5,952 nt of DNA. It comes from Candidatus Rifleibacteriota bacterium (GTDB taxonomy: Bacteria > Riflebacteria > Ozemobacteria > Ozemobacterales > Ozemobacteraceae). This document shows positions 5,062 through 5,952 of this stretch, in pieces; position 1 is the stretch's first letter, and each line of letters starts with the position of its first letter. The notes under the pieces were generated by a model, which searched no databases, was not told the DNA's origin, and saw only the letters and a list, made by a program, of their open reading frames with translations. The translations under genes and the position numbers were made by a program. The stretch spans positions 1 through 5,952 of the forward strand of contig JAKJFO010000241.1 of the NCBI GenBank assembly GCA_022704885.1. Reading direction: 5' to 3'.

Positions 5062-5952
5062 TCACGAGCCTGACGAAGCGATCAGCGCCCTGCCGGCGTT
5101 AGTAAGCCGGTATTTCTGCAGACGGCTGCTCGGCTTATCCGGAATGGTCATTTCTATTAATTCCAGCTCAAGAAGCCTTCTGATCTGCTTATGCAGCTCA
5201 CCCGATACGGTTTTATGGCCAAGTTTTTCAGCAAGTCCAGCTTTACCTTCCTCGCACTCTGCAAGAAACACAAAAACCTTAGCCGCAAGAGTTGACTCTA
5301 GCCGCGACTCTAGCCGCGACCCTAGCCGTGACCCTAGCCGTGAATTTTGCGGGTCGATTGAATCTGGCTCAACCTTAGTCCTGGAGCCAATTTTCTGCTT
5401 TTCAAGGGTATGAGGCTTTGCCAGATAAACCGTAAACCTTACCCGCATGCCGATTTCCTGAACCAGCGGTTCGGGAAGCCTAAGCTTTGCAACAGCACGC
5501 AAGATGTTGCGCACCCCGCTGCCCCACTGTTCGATCAGCTTCAGCTCCCGGAATACCCTTGCGATTACCGGGTTGCGTATCTTCGAGACACCGCTCTTCA
5601 TGTCTTCGATGGTCATACCTGGCATCAGAATACCTGGATTCTCGACCTCGATGCGGTCATCAAAAAATGCCACCCGCACCGGTGCGCCACGCTGCGAATA
5701 GTCAGAGTGAACAAGAGCATTGATAACGACTTCGCGCAATATATCGATGGGAATACTCCAGACATCCTTGCGCTGGATCTCGGAAAAGTCGGCGCCGCGC
5801 ATGGCATGCTTCTTGAGAAAAAGCATGATGCTCTCGACAGACTCAGGTAGCGACTCCTCAAGTTCTATATGATCAAAAATGTCACCCTTGTCGTTGCCGA
5901 TAAAGCGGCCACACTGCACCCAGGCGTCAGGATAGTGAAAAACCCGTTCCCG
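5062..5952 (-). CDS. C-terminal part of an AlbA/GHKL-type ATP-binding putative transcriptional regulator
   Basis: The frame is open from the right edge for 296 codons to TGA at 5062-5064. The start lies beyond the window, and the in-frame GTG at 5919 is internal because family-like sequence (ERVFHYPDAWVQCGRF) continues upstream of it. Visible residues 70-107 carry a GHKL-like ATPase signature: REVVINALVHSDYS with N78, then DDRIEVENPG. WGSGVRNIL follows further on. This is the pattern of the HATPase_c_4 domain in COG2865-type proteins, which normally have an AlbA_2 domain at the N-terminus. A linker at about 204-219 consists of SRLG/SRLE tetrapeptide repeats. The C-terminus (about 225-290) looks like a winged helix: LAEKLGHKTVSGELHKQIRRLLELELIEM, then RLQKYRLT. 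Such proteins are predicted regulators, frequent in accessory and defence regions; the targets are unknown. It converges on hsdR and shares the terminator at 4831-4861. Confidence 0.87.
   Translation of the reverse strand, partial: RERVFHYPDAWVQCGRFIGNDKGDIFDHIELEESLPESVESIMLFLKKHAMRGADFSEIQRKDVWSIPIDILREVVINALVHSDYSQRGAPVRVAFFDDRIEVENPGILMPGMTIEDMKSGVSKIRNPVIARVFRELKLIEQWGSGVRNILRAVAKLRLPEPLVQEIGMRVRFTVYLAKPHTLEKQKIGSRTKVEPDSIDPQNSRLGSRLGSRLESRLESTLAAKVFVFLAECEEGKAGLAEKLGHKTVSGELHKQIRRLLELELIEMTIPDKPSSRLQKYRLTNAGRALIASSGS
5294..5341. repeat. 12-bp in-frame tandem repeat (4 units) in the regulator linker
   Basis: The + strand reads GACTCTAGCCGC twice, then GACCCTAGCCGT twice, head to tail. 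On the coding (-) strand this gives SRLG-SRLG-SRLE-SRLE, followed by a degenerate fifth unit STLA. A 12-base unit keeps the frame when copies are gained or lost, so linker length between the ATPase and winged-helix parts could vary between strains. Confidence 0.9.

Noticed and set aside
5294..5341. A CRISPR array
   Set aside because: The 12-bp units are contiguous without spacers and are translated in frame as a protein linker.
4922..5413. A 163-codon open frame on the + strand spanning the gap and the 3' part of the - strand gene
   Set aside because: It runs antisense through the 12-bp repeat, giving artificial SRDSSRDP repeats. It has no SD site and no recognisable domain, and it conflicts with a well-supported gene on the other strand.
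5917..5919. GTG as the start of the - strand regulator gene
   Set aside because: The frame stays open to the window edge and the preceding residues fit the family sequence, so the true start lies outside the window.

Overview
The window carries most of a Type I restriction-modification (R-M) locus from a bacterium of moderately high GC content. The restriction subunit gene and the conserved parts of the specificity gene sampled about 62-65% GC per 60-base line. The sequence alone does not name the organism. A strong sigma70-type promoter, clear Shine-Dalgarno sites and an EcoEI-like (Type IB-like) HsdR fit a proteobacterium or similar Gram-negative, but that is inference.

Left to right on the + strand: (1) the last 73 codons of an upstream gene that overlaps the next by ATGA; by position it could be hsdM or an accessory gene, but the tail is not recognisable. 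(2) hsdS, 401 codons, the DNA-specificity subunit, with two AT-rich target-recognition domains set in GC-rich conserved segments. (3) A 190-base intergenic stretch holding two perfect palindromes with the same GGAA-N-TTCC core, a GTGA-loop hairpin between them, then a near-consensus promoter and an inverted-repeat operator candidate. (4) A two-gene toxin-antitoxin (TA) module: a ribbon-helix-helix antitoxin overlapping a PIN-domain toxin by ATGA. (5) hsdR, 803 codons: nuclease, SF2 translocase, an unusual linker with three Cys-rich repeats, and an EcoEI-type C-terminal domain. (6) A 319-base gap with a strong bidirectional terminator, a second AT-rich hairpin and short direct repeats. (7) On the - strand, running in from the right edge, the C-terminal 296 codons of an AlbA/GHKL-type ATP-binding putative regulator with a 12-bp in-frame tandem repeat before its winged helix.

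How it fits together: HsdS directs the methyltransferase and the HsdR motor/nuclease to a bipartite DNA target. The AT-rich TA cassette (27-42% GC in the lines sampled) sits between hsdS and hsdR and has the only clear promoter in the window. Only 41 bases separate the toxin from hsdR and I see no promoter there, so hsdR is probably transcribed through the TA cassette, from its promoter, by read-through from hsdS, or both. That would tie restriction activity to TA autoregulation. The right-hand convergent gene belongs to a family often found in defence and accessory regions. No individual protein family here is new. The unusual points are the architecture, the paired palindromes, the HsdR Cys repeats and the mosaic hsdS.
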